A stretch of DNA of 64,000 nt from Pseudidiomarina insulisalsae. GTDB taxonomy: Bacteria > Pseudomonadota > Gammaproteobacteria > Enterobacterales > Alteromonadaceae. Under the pieces are notes generated by a model, which was not told the DNA's origin, did not search any database, and saw only the letters and a list, made by a program, of their open reading frames with translations. Location: NCBI RefSeq assembly GCF_003987065.1, contig NZ_PIPY01000005.1, positions 124,001 through 188,000 of the forward strand, given 5' to 3'. The position numbers and the translations under genes were made by a program. Numbering within the stretch: the stretch's first letter is position 1; every line of letters starts with the position of its first letter. Positions 10,204 through 19,248 of the stretch are shown here, piece after piece.

Positions 10204-10213
10204 GGAGCCGATC

Positions 10214-10822
10214 ATGGAAGCCTATATCAGTTTATTTATTAAATCGGTCTTTGTTGAGAACCTTGCCCTGACGTTCTTCCTTGGAATGTGTACGTTCCTG
10301 GCAGTCTCAAAAAAGGTCGGCACAGCCTTCGGTCTGGGTATTGCGGTTATCGTGGTACTGGGTATTTCAGTACCGGTGAACAATATCATTTACCACAACG
10401 TTCTGGCGCCAGGTGCGCTGTCGTGGGCTGGTTTTCCTGACGCGGACCTGAGTTTCCTGCGATTCCTGACCTTTATCGGTGTTATCGCAGCGCTGGTTCA
10501 GATTCTGGAAATGACACTCGATAAGTACGTACCTGCGTTGTATAACGCACTGGGTATTTTCTTGCCGTTGATTACCGTAAACTGCGCCATCTTCGGTGGT
10601 GTAGCCTTCATGGTCGAGCGTGACTATAACTTTGGCGAAAGTGTCGTGTACGGTATTGGTAGCGGTGTTGGCTGGGCACTTGCAATTGTTGCTCTGGCTG
10701 CGGTGCGTGAGAAGCTGAAGTATGCAGATGTACCTGATGGCCTGCGTGGTCTGGGTATCACCTTCATTTCAGTAGGTCTCATTGGTTTGGGCTTTATGTC
10801 ATTCTCTGGCGTATCCCTGTAA
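10214..10822 (+). CDS. nqrE: Na+-translocating NADH:quinone reductase subunit E
   Basis: Integral membrane partner of NqrD (202 residues, about six helices) with inverted topology. The paired cysteine motifs are visible as [14 protein letters not shown] and [11 protein letters not shown], the second half of the intramembrane iron site. It begins 10 bases after nqrD with TAAGGAG just before the start. A gap of 45 bases with AAGAGGT separates it from nqrF. Confidence 0.98.
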   Translation: MEAYISLFIKSVFVENLALTFFLGMCTFLAVSKKVGTAFGLGIAVIVVLGISVPVNNIIYHNVLAPGALSWAGFPDADLSFLRFLTFIGVIAALVQILEMTLDKYVPALYNALGIFLPLITVNCAIFGGVAFMVERDYNFGESVVYGIGSGVGWALAIVALAAVREKLKYADVPDGLRGLGITFISVGLIGLGFMSFSGVSL

Positions 10823-10867
10823 CTGCACCGATAACTTAAGCAACGGATAATTAAGAGGTAAAAGTCG

Positions 10868-12109
10868 ATGCAAGGGCAAGATTTAACACTTATAGCGCTT
10901 GGCGTAGGCATGTTTACCGTGATCGTACTGATTTTGGTGGCGATTATTATGTTCGCCAAATCGAAGTTGGTACCTCAGGGTGATGTCGAAATTTTGATTA
11001 ATGACGACGAAGACAAGAAGATTACCACGCAACCGGGTGGTAAGTTGCTTGGCGCACTGGCGAATGCTGGTATCTTCGTGTCGTCAGCTTGTGGTGGCGG
11101 TGGCTCATGTGGCCAGTGCACCGTGAAAGTGACTGAAGGTGGCGGTGACATTCTGCCGACCGAACGTGATCACATTAACAAAAAAGAGGCACGTGAAGGC
11201 GTGCGTCTTTCTTGTCAGGTGAACGTGAAGCAGGACATGAAAATTGAACTGCCGGAAGAAGTCTTCGGTATTCGTAAATGGGACTGCGTGGTCAAATCGA
11301 ACGACAACGTTGCGACCTTTATTAAAGAGTTCGTAGTACAGCTGCCGGAAGGCGAAGAAGTACCATTCCGTGCCGGTGGTTATATTCAGATCGAAGCTCC
11401 ACCGCATCATATCCGTTACAAAGACTTTGATATCGCACCGAAATTCCGCGGTGACTGGGAACGCTTCGGCTTCCTTGACTTAGAGTCTGTGGTGCATGAA
11501 GAAACGGTGCGTGCTTACTCAATGGCGAACTACCCGGATGAAAAAGGCATCATCATGTTGAACGTGCGTTGCGCGACACCGCCACCGAATGACCTGAGTC
11601 TGCCACCGGGCAAGATGTCTTCTTACATCTTCAGCCTGAAAGCCGGTGACAAAGTAACGATTTCGGGTCCATTTGGTGAGTTCTTTGCCAAAGAAACCGA
11701 CGCCGAGATGGTATTCATTGGTGGTGGTGCTGGTATGGCACCAATGCGGTCACACATTTTCGACCAGCTGCGTCGTTTAAATACCGATCGTAAAATTTCG
11801 TTCTGGTACGGTGCGCGTTCGAAGAAAGAAATGTTCTACGTTGAAGATTTTGACATGCTGCAACGTGAAAACGATAATTTCGAGTGGCATGTGGCACTGT
11901 CGGATCCGCAGCCTGAAGATGATTGGGAAGGCGATACCGGCTTTATCCACAACGTACTTTACGAGCGTTATCTGAAAGATCACGAAGCTCCGGAAGACTG
12001 TGAGTTCTATATGTGTGGTCCACCAGTAATGAACGCGGCGGTCATCAATATGCTTAAAGATTTGGGCGTAGAAGATGAAAACATCATGCTTGATGACTTC
12101 GGTGGTTAA
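10868..12109 (+). CDS. nqrF: Na+-translocating NADH:quinone reductase subunit F (NADH dehydrogenase)
   Basis: Electron-entry subunit. An N-terminal membrane helix (residues 7-30) is followed by a 2Fe-2S ferredoxin domain with ligands C75, C81, C84 and C116 ([12 protein letters not shown] and LSCQVN). Then comes an FAD domain (RAYSMANYP) and an NADH domain ([12 protein letters not shown] and the C-terminal [10 protein letters not shown]). It takes a hydride from NADH in the cytoplasm and passes electrons to the cluster. The 413-residue length is typical. apbE follows 34 bases after the stop. Confidence 0.98.
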   Translation: MQGQDLTLIALGVGMFTVIVLILVAIIMFAKSKLVPQGDVEILINDDEDKKITTQPGGKLLGALANAGIFVSSACGGGGSCGQCTVKVTEGGGDILPTERDHINKKEAREGVRLSCQVNVKQDMKIELPEEVFGIRKWDCVVKSNDNVATFIKEFVVQLPEGEEVPFRAGGYIQIEAPPHHIRYKDFDIAPKFRGDWERFGFLDLESVVHEETVRAYSMANYPDEKGIIMLNVRCATPPPNDLSLPPGKMSSYIFSLKAGDKVTISGPFGEFFAKETDAEMVFIGGGAGMAPMRSHIFDQLRRLNTDRKISFWYGARSKKEMFYVEDFDMLQRENDNFEWHVALSDPQPEDDWEGDTGFIHNVLYERYLKDHEAPEDCEFYMCGPPVMNAAVINMLKDLGVEDENIMLDDFGG

Positions 12110-12143
12110 GCTATTGGAAATTAAGTAACTGGTGGTTTAGCAA

Positions 12144-13160
12144 GTGAATAACTCATCATTACGTCTGTTTTGGCTAGCCCTGATAGGGCTAGCCTTTTTC
12201 GTTTCTTGCACCCATGCACCACAGCAAATTGCGGTGTCGGGTGAGACCATGGGCACGACGTACCATATTCGCTATGTTTCGGCGAATCCGCGCCATGAAT
12301 CGGCGAAGGTGCAGGAGCGTGTGGATGCGGTACTGGCGCAGATCAACAGCCAGATGTCGACCTACGATCCGACCTCGGAGCTGTCACGGTTTAACAGCCG
12401 CATGACCACCGAGCCTGTCGTGGTGTCGCGTTCGCTGGAGCAGGTGGTGCGTCGTGCACTGGAAATTGCCGAGGAAACCGACGGTTTGCTGGACGTGACC
12501 GTAGGGCCTTTGGTCAATCTATGGAGCTTTGGCCCAAAACAGCGGCCCGAGAAAGTTCCCGATGCAATGGAATTGCAGGCGGTGAAAGCTGTGACTGGCT
12601 ACCAGCACCTGAATGTTGAAAATCACCAGTTGCAAAAAGAGATCCCAGAGCTATACGTCGACCTGTCGACGATTGCTAAAGGCTATGCAGTTGATCGCGT
12701 GGCGCGTCTGCTGGAGCAGATGGAAATTCAGAATTACCTGGTGGAAATTGGTGGCGAGATGCGTCTCAAAGGTAACAAGCCGGGTAACCAACCCTGGCGT
12801 ATCGCTATTGAGAAGCCTGACAGCAGTCAACGTGCTGCGCAACGGATTATAGAACCCGGGAATATGGCGGTGGCTACCTCAGGCGATTACCGTAACTACT
12901 TTGAAGAAGATGGGGTGCGCTATTCACACATTATTGACCCCCGCACCGGGCGTCCTATTCAACATAACCTGGTATCAGTGACGGTGTTGGCTGACACCTG
13001 TATGGATGCTGACGCTTATGCAACCGCGTTAACCGTTATGGGCCCCGAGCAGGCTTTGGTGTTTGCTGAGCAAAAGCGTCTGGCGGTGTTACTCATTGTA
13101 CGTGAAAATGGCATGTTTAAAGAGTACACTAGTACCGCGTTCAAACCTTATTTGCAGTAA
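12144..13160 (+). CDS. apbE: FMN transferase ApbE (lipoprotein)
   Basis: Mg-dependent FAD:protein FMN transferase that attaches FMN to the Thr of the SGAT motifs of NqrB and NqrC in the periplasm. The 338-residue protein has a lipoprotein signal (lipobox FFVSC, lipidated Cys at residue 22), the GETMGTTYHIRY start of the mature domain, DLSTIAKGYAVD, and the ATSGDYRNYF plus YSHIIDPRTG blocks of the active site. The start is a GTG at 12144. The codons for the signal peptide contain a near-ideal terminator hairpin (12172-12199), described separately. Placement after nqrF matches the usual nqr operon order. Confidence 0.95.
   Translation: MNNSSLRLFWLALIGLAFFVSCTHAPQQIAVSGETMGTTYHIRYVSANPRHESAKVQERVDAVLAQINSQMSTYDPTSELSRFNSRMTTEPVVVSRSLEQVVRRALEIAEETDGLLDVTVGPLVNLWSFGPKQRPEKVPDAMELQAVKAVTGYQHLNVENHQLQKEIPELYVDLSTIAKGYAVDRVARLLEQMEIQNYLVEIGGEMRLKGNKPGNQPWRIAIEKPDSSQRAAQRIIEPGNMAVATSGDYRNYFEEDGVRYSHIIDPRTGRPIQHNLVSVTVLADTCMDADAYATALTVMGPEQALVFAEQKRLAVLLIVRENGMFKEYTSTAFKPYLQ
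12172..12199 (+). terminator. Intrinsic terminator embedded in apbE signal-peptide codons
   Basis: GGCTAGCCCT (12172-12181) and its exact complement AGGGCTAGCC (12185-12194) enclose a 3-base loop, followed directly by TTTTT. This fits the shape of a Rho-independent terminator. It lies 63 bases after the nqrF stop but inside the apbE reading frame, encoding the LALIGLAF stretch of the signal peptide. It could attenuate readthrough from nqrA-F into apbE-nqrM, with translation of apbE melting the hairpin. The function is inferred. Confidence 0.7.
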
Positions 13161-13174
13161 CTCAGGAGGTACGC

Positions 13175-13387
13175 ATGGGTTTATTTTTAGTTGTTTTTGC
13201 TTTCTTTTTGCTGGTGGTACTTGCCATGTCGGTCGGGTTTATCATGCAAAAGAAATCCATCTCCGGTAGTTGCGGCGGTATCTCTAATTTAGGTATGGAA
13301 AAAGCCTGTGACTGCGACGAGCCATGCGATGATAAAAAAGCACGTATGGCCAAAGAAGAAGAGTGGCAGAAGAACCGCATTCATTAA
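13175..13387 (+). CDS. nqrM: NqrM, Na+-NQR maturation protein
   Basis: A 70-residue membrane-anchored protein needed for assembly of Na+-NQR, thought to deliver iron to the NqrD/NqrE site. One N-terminal helix (residues 2-24) is followed by the four conserved cysteines in the pattern SGSCGG ... KACDCDEPC. The start is preceded by CAGGAGG. It lies 14 bases after apbE in the standard cluster order. Length and cysteine spacing match the family (formerly DUF539). Confidence 0.95.
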   Translation: MGLFLVVFAFFLLVVLAMSVGFIMQKKSISGSCGGISNLGMEKACDCDEPCDDKKARMAKEEEWQKNRIH

Positions 13388-13418
13388 TCTCTGATACCAA
13401 CAGCGAGCAGTTGTCATC

Positions 13419-15539
13419 ATGGTCACGCCTGTACATATTCGCCCGAAAGCCGACGAAATTTACCTTGACTGCAATGCGACAACGCCTGTCTTACGCCAGA
13501 TAGCCCATGCGGTATCGCACACCATGGAACAGGTGTTCGGTAACCCCAGCAGCAGCCATATTACCGGCTTACAGGCACGTTATATTCTGGATAATACCCG
13601 TCGTCTGGGCCGTGAAGTGATTGGTGCAGGCAGCGGGCATCTGGTATTCACCAGTGGCGCCACTGAAGGCATTCAAACCGCAGTATTATCGGCTCTGAGC
13701 CATGCGCGCAAACGCAGCGACGCCGGTGAAATTGATTTGCAGGACACAGTGCTGCTTTACGGTGCGACTGAACACAAGGCGGTCCCGCAAGCGCTGGCCC
13801 ACTGGAATACCCTGCTCGGCATTGGTGCCCGACTGGTAGCGGTGCCCGTTGATCAGAACGGCCTGCTGGACCTCGATGTATTAAGTCACCACCTGCCTCG
13901 TGCGCTGATGGTCTGTACTATGGCGGTCAATAATGAAACCGGTGTACGTCAGGATCTGACCACCTTAGAGCGCGTGATCCGCCAGGCTGCACCAGAAGTG
14001 CCCTGGATGGTAGATTGCGTGCAGTTGCTGGGCAAAGGCAATCTAAATCTTGCCGCCAGCAGTATCGATTATGCGCCGTTCAGTGGACATAAACTGTATG
14101 GACCGAAAGGTATCGGTTTCTTGTATGTACGTGAGCAGCGGCCGTTCACGCCGCTGATTATTGGCGGTGGCCAGGAGCAGGGCTTACGCTCGGGAACCGA
14201 GAATCTACCCGGCATTGCTGCATTGCATACCCTGTTCGAATTGCTGTTAGACGAAAAGCAGCAGGTATTTAAACCAGTCTCGACCCTCAACCGTTATCGC
14301 GAGCAGCTGCTTGCCGCTTTGCGTTCAGCTTTTCCAAGCCTGGAGCTGAATCATGCGCTGGAATATTCCGTACCGACGACCTTAAATTTCTCAGTACGTG
14401 GCATGGCATCGCGCGACATTATGGACGTATTTGATGCCGCCAATATACGGGTAAGCTCCGGCTCAGCCTGTAGTTCAAAAGTCACCCGCAGCTTTGTACT
14501 TGACGCCATGGGCATCGAAGACTGGCGCTCACAGTCTGCGATTCGCTTGTCCTTTGGTCCGGCGACCGAGCAGGCAACCGTTGATGTTGCCTGCCAGCGA
14601 ATTAAAGAAGCCGCGCAGGCGCTACGCCATTCTTGTCTGCTACTAAGTGATACCAATGAAGACTTTGACAGTGAACTGGATGGCGTTGTGCAGTTGCGCT
14701 TTGACGCGCAGTGCTGTTACCTGATCATTGACCGCGCTGCCCGTGAGTTGGCGGTGATCGATCCGATACCGCAACTTGCCGAACGCATTGAAAAACTGGT
14801 GGCCTGTCAGCATTACCGCGTGAAAGCAATCCTGACCACGGAGCAGCAGGGGCCGGAGAGTACCGCCGCGATGCTGGCCCAGTTACTCTGTGCCAGCGGT
14901 TGTGACGCTGCGCGGGACAATGTGGGCTGGCCGTTGACTGCAACGGCGGATTGCAGTACCCCAGTGGAATGTCAGCTTGCGACCGAAGGGTGCTTGCTGG
15001 TCGGCAACCGTCGCTTGTATCGCGTCGGCAGCCGCCAACCCATTTATCTGTTGAGCTCACCGATTGCGCCGCATACCGAAGCCCATGTTGATTTTGCTTT
15101 CATTGGCGAACAAGCATCACCACAGTTACTGAATGCCGCCGCAGCAGAGCACACCGTGTTATGCCCGAAATGGGACGAGTCATTTACCATCGCTACACGG
15201 CTACAGGAGCTCAATGATATGCCTTGCGGCTGTCAGTTGGTCGACATTGGTCCGGAGCAGCAGCAAGAGTGGTTACGTCGCCCGGAAACCCTGGTACTTG
15301 ACGTGCGTGAACAGCAGGAACATCAGGTCACTCCGCTTGACCTGCCGGCACAAGTGGTGAACGTGCCACTGACGCGACTGATTCAGTTTATTTATGATCA
15401 TCGCGAGGAGTTCGCTGACCGGCCAGTGGTATGTTTATGTCGCTCAGGGAACCGCAGCGCAGTCGCAGCGCAAGTGCTGAGCCGATTTGGCTTTTGTAAT
15501 GTCAGCCACCTGGCCGGTGGCATGGCCTTATTAGGTTAG
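13419..15539 (+). CDS. Fusion: cysteine desulfurase, degenerate MBL-fold domain and rhodanese
   Basis: A 706-residue sulfur-transfer protein with three parts. Residues 14-395 are a class V aminotransferase-fold cysteine desulfurase with PLP lysine K225 (SGHKLYGPKG) and catalytic C351 in SSGSACSSK. Residues about 420-590 resemble the metallo-beta-lactamase fold of persulfide dioxygenases (CYLIIDRAARELAVIDP), but the HxHxDH metal motif is replaced by TTEQQGPES, so metal chemistry is probably lost. Residues 605-706 are a rhodanese with active loop CRSGNRS (C674). The desulfurase could form a persulfide passed to the rhodanese. It sits between nqrM and an unrelated convergent gene, overlapping the latter by 4 bases. 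No iscU or iscA neighbours are seen, so a dedicated acceptor is unknown. Confidence 0.88.
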   Translation: MVTPVHIRPKADEIYLDCNATTPVLRQIAHAVSHTMEQVFGNPSSSHITGLQARYILDNTRRLGREVIGAGSGHLVFTSGATEGIQTAVLSALSHARKRSDAGEIDLQDTVLLYGATEHKAVPQALAHWNTLLGIGARLVAVPVDQNGLLDLDVLSHHLPRALMVCTMAVNNETGVRQDLTTLERVIRQAAPEVPWMVDCVQLLGKGNLNLAASSIDYAPFSGHKLYGPKGIGFLYVREQRPFTPLIIGGGQEQGLRSGTENLPGIAALHTLFELLLDEKQQVFKPVSTLNRYREQLLAALRSAFPSLELNHALEYSVPTTLNFSVRGMASRDIMDVFDAANIRVSSGSACSSKVTRSFVLDAMGIEDWRSQSAIRLSFGPATEQATVDVACQRIKEAAQALRHSCLLLSDTNEDFDSELDGVVQLRFDAQCCYLIIDRAARELAVIDPIPQLAERIEKLVACQHYRVKAILTTEQQGPESTAAMLAQLLCASGCDAARDNVGWPLTATADCSTPVECQLATEGCLLVGNRRLYRVGSRQPIYLLSSPIAPHTEAHVDFAFIGEQASPQLLNAAAAEHTVLCPKWDESFTIATRLQELNDMPCGCQLVDIGPEQQQEWLRRPETLVLDVREQQEHQVTPLDLPAQVVNVPLTRLIQFIYDHREEFADRPVVCLCRSGNRSAVAAQVLSRFGFCNVSHLAGGMALLG

Positions 15540-16531
15540 TTCGTCTCAGTAGGCGGGGTCGCAAAGCGCCCCGCGTAGCCGTCCTTTCCAACCAGATAGC
15601 AATAGTCACTGTTACAAGCGCTATTCCAGATATTTTCTTCACTAAAAACCTGCCAGTTGCTACTGGTTAACGAGGGCAGATAAGCAGCGCCGCTCGGGTT
15701 GGTGACGATCAGCCCCTGCTTTGCAGTCAGACTCAGACTGTAGAGTGCGCCTTTCAGCGGCGGCTCAGGCAAGGTACGGAAGTCGCCGTCTTTATACTCG
15801 GCAATGCGCGGCCGCCGCTCGGGGTGATTTAGATCCCCACCCACCATGAGTGCATGTTTTTCAGAAAACGGCCAGACACTGGCGATGCCGGCACTGGGCC
15901 CTGCGACGATAGGGGTGTCGATAGCCTTAAAGCGAATACCGAAGCTGCGCTTAAGTAATAGTCGGGCGGTTCCGGCATTGGCGGTGCCCATGGCCCAGAC
16001 ATTATTATTGAAGCGCACGCAGCCGCCACTGGCAGCAAGCCCACCTTCACCACCTAAGGGGGGACTATCGATGGCGCTGCGAGACGGTAGCCAGTTGCGT
16101 CCGTCCGGTGTGCGCACCAGGTCCCACTGGCCGTCAATGGAGTCACCATAGACCCAAGCTTCATTTGACTTAGGCGCCACGGCCAGACAGTTGAGAAACT
16201 GATTACCACCAGCGCGGTAGCGTAACTGCCAGTTATCGCCACCATCGTTGGTGTAGTAAATACGCGAGTCACCACCATTGCCGATGCTGAGTGCGTAGGC
16301 GTGCTGGTCGTCAAGCGCTTCGATATCGCGGAACTGTAGATCAGAAGAGGTCGGCTGACTGTATTGCCAGGTGGTACCGCCGTCAACGCTGCGGCCGATT
16401 GTCGCTTTACTACCGCTTACCCAGACCACCTCGGGACTTGGTGTGCTGACCCCAATCCAGTTCACGTCCGGACGGGTGGCGAGTACTTGCAAATCGATGG
16501 CCACGGCAAATAAGGCACTGCTGACAATCAT
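15536..16531 (-). CDS. Ycf48/BNR-like beta-propeller protein
   Basis: A 331-residue protein with a hydrophobic N-terminus (MIVSSALFAVAI) that may be a signal, followed by repeats of the BNR/Ycf48 type: SVDGGTTWQYS, TNDGGDNWQLR, RTPDGRNW and similar, each with the Asp-box shape SxDxGxxW. These form a seven-bladed propeller as in photosystem II assembly factor Ycf48 and related bacterial proteins of unknown role. It ends convergently with the desulfurase fusion gene, with 4 overlapping bases. There is no obvious operon partner. Catalytic residues of sialidases are not apparent, so it is probably a binding or assembly protein. Confidence 0.72.
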   Translation of the reverse strand: MIVSSALFAVAIDLQVLATRPDVNWIGVSTPSPEVVWVSGSKATIGRSVDGGTTWQYSQPTSSDLQFRDIEALDDQHAYALSIGNGGDSRIYYTNDGGDNWQLRYRAGGNQFLNCLAVAPKSNEAWVYGDSIDGQWDLVRTPDGRNWLPSRSAIDSPPLGGEGGLAASGGCVRFNNNVWAMGTANAGTARLLLKRSFGIRFKAIDTPIVAGPSAGIASVWPFSEKHALMVGGDLNHPERRPRIAEYKDGDFRTLPEPPLKGALYSLSLTAKQGLIVTNPSGAAYLPSLTSSNWQVFSEENIWNSACNSDYCYLVGKDGYAGRFATPPTETN

Positions 16532-16594
16532 AATATTTCCGTCTTACTTAAGTGTTCGTTCTACGATAAACCAAGCAGCGGACAACGACAACGC

Positions 16595-18829
16595 TTATTC
16601 ACGGTTCAGTTGTACCCGTTGTAAGCGCAGCGCGTTTACCACGACGGATACCGAGCTTAGCGCCATCGCACCGCCAGCGAGCCAGGGGGCGAGCAAGCCG
16701 GAGGCGGCAATGGGAATGCCTATGATGTTATACGCGAAGGCCCAGAATAAGTTTTGGCGGATATTTTTCAGGGTGAGTTCGCTCATGCGAATAGCCTGCA
16801 CCAGACTGTTCAAGTCAGCGCGCATCAGCGCAATGTCCGCTGTTTCAATTGCGACATCAGTGCCTGTGCCCATGGCAATACCAATATCCGCGACTGCCAG
16901 TGCCGGAGCGTCATTGACACCATCGCCGACCATCGCCACGTTGTGACCTTGTTGCTGCAACTTTTTCACATGCTCAGCTTTGTCTTCCGGCAACACCTCG
17001 GCAATGGCTTCGTCCAACCCTAACTGCTTGGCAATGGCGTTCGCCGTGCGGGAGTTATCGCCAGTCAGCATAATGAGCTTTAAGCCGCGCTGACGCAGTG
17101 CCTGCAACGCCGGACGGGCGCTTTCGCGCAGGGTGTCAGCCACAGCGACATACGCCTGTAGCTCACCCTTAACGGCAATGGCCATGACTGTTTTGCCCTC
17201 TTGCTGCAAGCGGCTGAAACCCTGCTGGGCGGCGTCGTCTACGGTAATTGTCTGTTCCTGCATGAGACGCAAATTGCCGATAACCAGCTGCTTTTCCTGC
17301 TCGCCGCTGCTCACTGTTGCGCTGACGCCCTTACCTTGATGTGCGTTGAATGCTGAGACTTTCACTGTCGGGGTGGATTCTTGTTGATAATCCTCCAGCC
17401 CTGCGACAATGGCCTGAGCGAGTGGGTGTTCAGACTGTTTTTCGACTGCCGCGATCAGCTGCGCGAGCTCGGCTTGTGGCAACGCTTCGCCGACCCTGAC
17501 AAAGTCAGTCAGTTTCGGCTTGCCTTCGGTCAAGGTTCCGGTCTTATCAAACACAATGGTGTCGACCGCCTGGGTCCGCTCCAGGATGGCACTTTGCTTG
17601 AATAATATTCCCGCCTGCGCGGCACGTCCTGAACCTGCCATGATGGAGGTAGGGGTTGCCAGACCCAGAGCACACGGGCAAGCGATCACCAGCACGGCAA
17701 CGGTCGCTTCGACCGCAGAACGCCAGTCGCCCGGGGCCAGATAAAAGAGCCAGGTGAGCAGTGTGATAACGGCAATGACCAGCACCACAGGTACAAAAAT
17801 GCTTGAGACCTTATCGGCGAGCCTTTGAATAGGCGCTTTCGAATTTTGCGCCTGCTCAACAATTTGCACGATTTTCGCCAATGCGGTTTCGGCACCCACT
17901 TGTTGTACTTTTACCCGAATGAAGCCGGTGGTGTTCAGTGTACCGCCATATACCTTGTCACCACTAGTCTTCGTGACCGGCATACTTTCGCCGGTGAGCA
18001 TCGACTCATCCACTGCGGTGTCTCCGCTGATCACTTCGCCGTCGGTGGGTACATTCTGTCCGGGCCTCACATGTACAATGTCGCCCACTTGCAGCTCTGC
18101 CAGAGGCACTTCTTCAGTGGTGTCGGCGGCGGTTTCACGTAGCGCATGCCGCGGCTGCAGTTCCAGCAACTGTTTAATGGCGCTGGATGAGCGGCCCTTG
18201 GCACGTGCCTCAAACCATTTGCCTAACAGAATAAGCGTAATCAGTACCGCACTGGTTTCGAAATAGAGCCCCTCATGGGGGTTATAATCAGGCGCAAACC
18301 AGGCCAGATAAATACTGTAAAAGTAGGCTGCAGAGGTGCCCAGAGCAACCAGAACGTCCATGTTGGCAGCACCATTACGCAGCGCATGATAACTGCCGCG
18401 ATAAAATTGCCAGCCAATAATAAACTGTACCGGCGTTGCGAGTGCCAGTTGAAACCACGGCGACATCAAGAGATCGGGCACCGGAATGCCGCGGGTCCAG
18501 CTAAAGTGACCGACCATGCTGTAGAGCAAAGGCAACGACAGTAGCGCCGCTGCCAGAAAGCGATAGAACTGCTGGCGTTGGGCCAGATCGCGCTTGCTAT
18601 CATCCGGCTTGGTGTGATCAAGCACTTGGGCGTTATAGCCAGCACCTTGAACTGCTTCTACCAATACCTTGGCGTTGAGATTCTGTCCCTTCACCGCGGC
18701 AACTTCAGAGGCAAAGTTAACATTCACCTCAGTCACGCCGTTCACTTCATGCAGCGCCCGCTCAATACTTTTCGCGCACCCCGCACAACTCATACCGGTA
18801 AGCTGTAACTGGACATTTTCGGTGGTCAT
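16595..18829 (-). CDS. copA: Copper-exporting P1B-type ATPase
   Basis: Pumps Cu+ out of the cytoplasm. The 744-residue protein has one N-terminal heavy-metal-associated domain (GMSCAGC, C15 and C18), membrane helices, the actuator loop with TGES, the intramembrane CPC motif (VIACPCALG), the phosphorylation site DKTGTLT, the SEHPLA histidine-proline motif, and GDGVNDAPAL. Preceded by GAGGAG, it starts 11 bases after the csoR stop, so the repressor and pump form one operon. Length and motif set are typical of class P1B-1 pumps. Confidence 0.96.
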   Translation of the reverse strand: MTTENVQLQLTGMSCAGCAKSIERALHEVNGVTEVNVNFASEVAAVKGQNLNAKVLVEAVQGAGYNAQVLDHTKPDDSKRDLAQRQQFYRFLAAALLSLPLLYSMVGHFSWTRGIPVPDLLMSPWFQLALATPVQFIIGWQFYRGSYHALRNGAANMDVLVALGTSAAYFYSIYLAWFAPDYNPHEGLYFETSAVLITLILLGKWFEARAKGRSSSAIKQLLELQPRHALRETAADTTEEVPLAELQVGDIVHVRPGQNVPTDGEVISGDTAVDESMLTGESMPVTKTSGDKVYGGTLNTTGFIRVKVQQVGAETALAKIVQIVEQAQNSKAPIQRLADKVSSIFVPVVLVIAVITLLTWLFYLAPGDWRSAVEATVAVLVIACPCALGLATPTSIMAGSGRAAQAGILFKQSAILERTQAVDTIVFDKTGTLTEGKPKLTDFVRVGEALPQAELAQLIAAVEKQSEHPLAQAIVAGLEDYQQESTPTVKVSAFNAHQGKGVSATVSSGEQEKQLVIGNLRLMQEQTITVDDAAQQGFSRLQQEGKTVMAIAVKGELQAYVAVADTLRESARPALQALRQRGLKLIMLTGDNSRTANAIAKQLGLDEAIAEVLPEDKAEHVKKLQQQGHNVAMVGDGVNDAPALAVADIGIAMGTGTDVAIETADIALMRADLNSLVQAIRMSELTLKNIRQNLFWAFAYNIIGIPIAASGLLAPWLAGGAMALSSVSVVVNALRLQRVQLNRE

Positions 18830-18840
18830 ACTCAGGCTCC

Positions 18841-19128
18841 TCAGCGCTTTAACAAGCGTTCAATGGTGGTATCGAGCTCCTGAAGCACCGTATCGTCGCC
18901 TTCCAGCAGGCGGCTTTTGACACAGGTCTGCATGTGCTGACTTAGCAACTTCTTTGCTACGCCATTCAGCGCTGACTGCACCGATGAAAGTTGCATCAGT
19001 ACATCATCGCAGTAGCTGTCGCTCGCAATCATTTTTTGCAATCCGCGCACCTGGCCTTCGATACGGCTCAGACGTTGCTGCAGATTTTGCTTCAGTTCAT
19101 CAGGGTGGGGCGTAACGGTGGTTTTCAT
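18841..19128 (-). CDS. csoR: CsoR-family copper-sensing repressor
   Basis: All-helical metal-sensing repressor that leaves DNA when Cu+ binds. The 95-residue protein carries the CsoR ligand set Cys-x24-His-x3-Cys: C40 (SYCDDVL), H65 and C69 (SQHMQTC). The N-terminal RLSRIEGQVRGLQKM helix is characteristic of the family. The ligands and the cotranscribed copA argue for copper and against the nickel (RcnR) or formaldehyde (FrmR) branches. Its own promoter region carries the expected GC-tract operator, so the operon is probably autoregulated. Confidence 0.93.
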   Translation of the reverse strand: MKTTVTPHPDELKQNLQQRLSRIEGQVRGLQKMIASDSYCDDVLMQLSSVQSALNGVAKKLLSQHMQTCVKSRLLEGDDTVLQELDTTIERLLKR

Positions 19129-19162
19129 AAAGTGCTCCGAAGAAAGTAAAAAGCAGTCTAAA

Positions 19163-19190
19163 GGGTATACCCCGTACCCCTATTTGTCAA
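19163..19190 (-). promoter_or_regulatory. csoR-copA promoter with CsoR-type operator
   Basis: On the minus strand a TTGACA -35 box (19190-19185) is followed by a pseudo-palindromic G-tract region; on the plus strand this reads GGGTATACCCC (19163-19173) then GTACCCCTAT (19174-19183). CsoR sites are known for such TACCCC/GGGGTA tracts. The -10 is poorly defined (TATACC or TACCCT at 15-17 bases spacing), so the operator covers the core promoter. The csoR start lies about 35 bases downstream. Confidence 0.72.
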
Positions 19191-19248
19191 TGGCCGGAAA
19201 TTCACCTGCATAGTGGCACACTATGCCAAAATACCATCAAGTCAGAGG

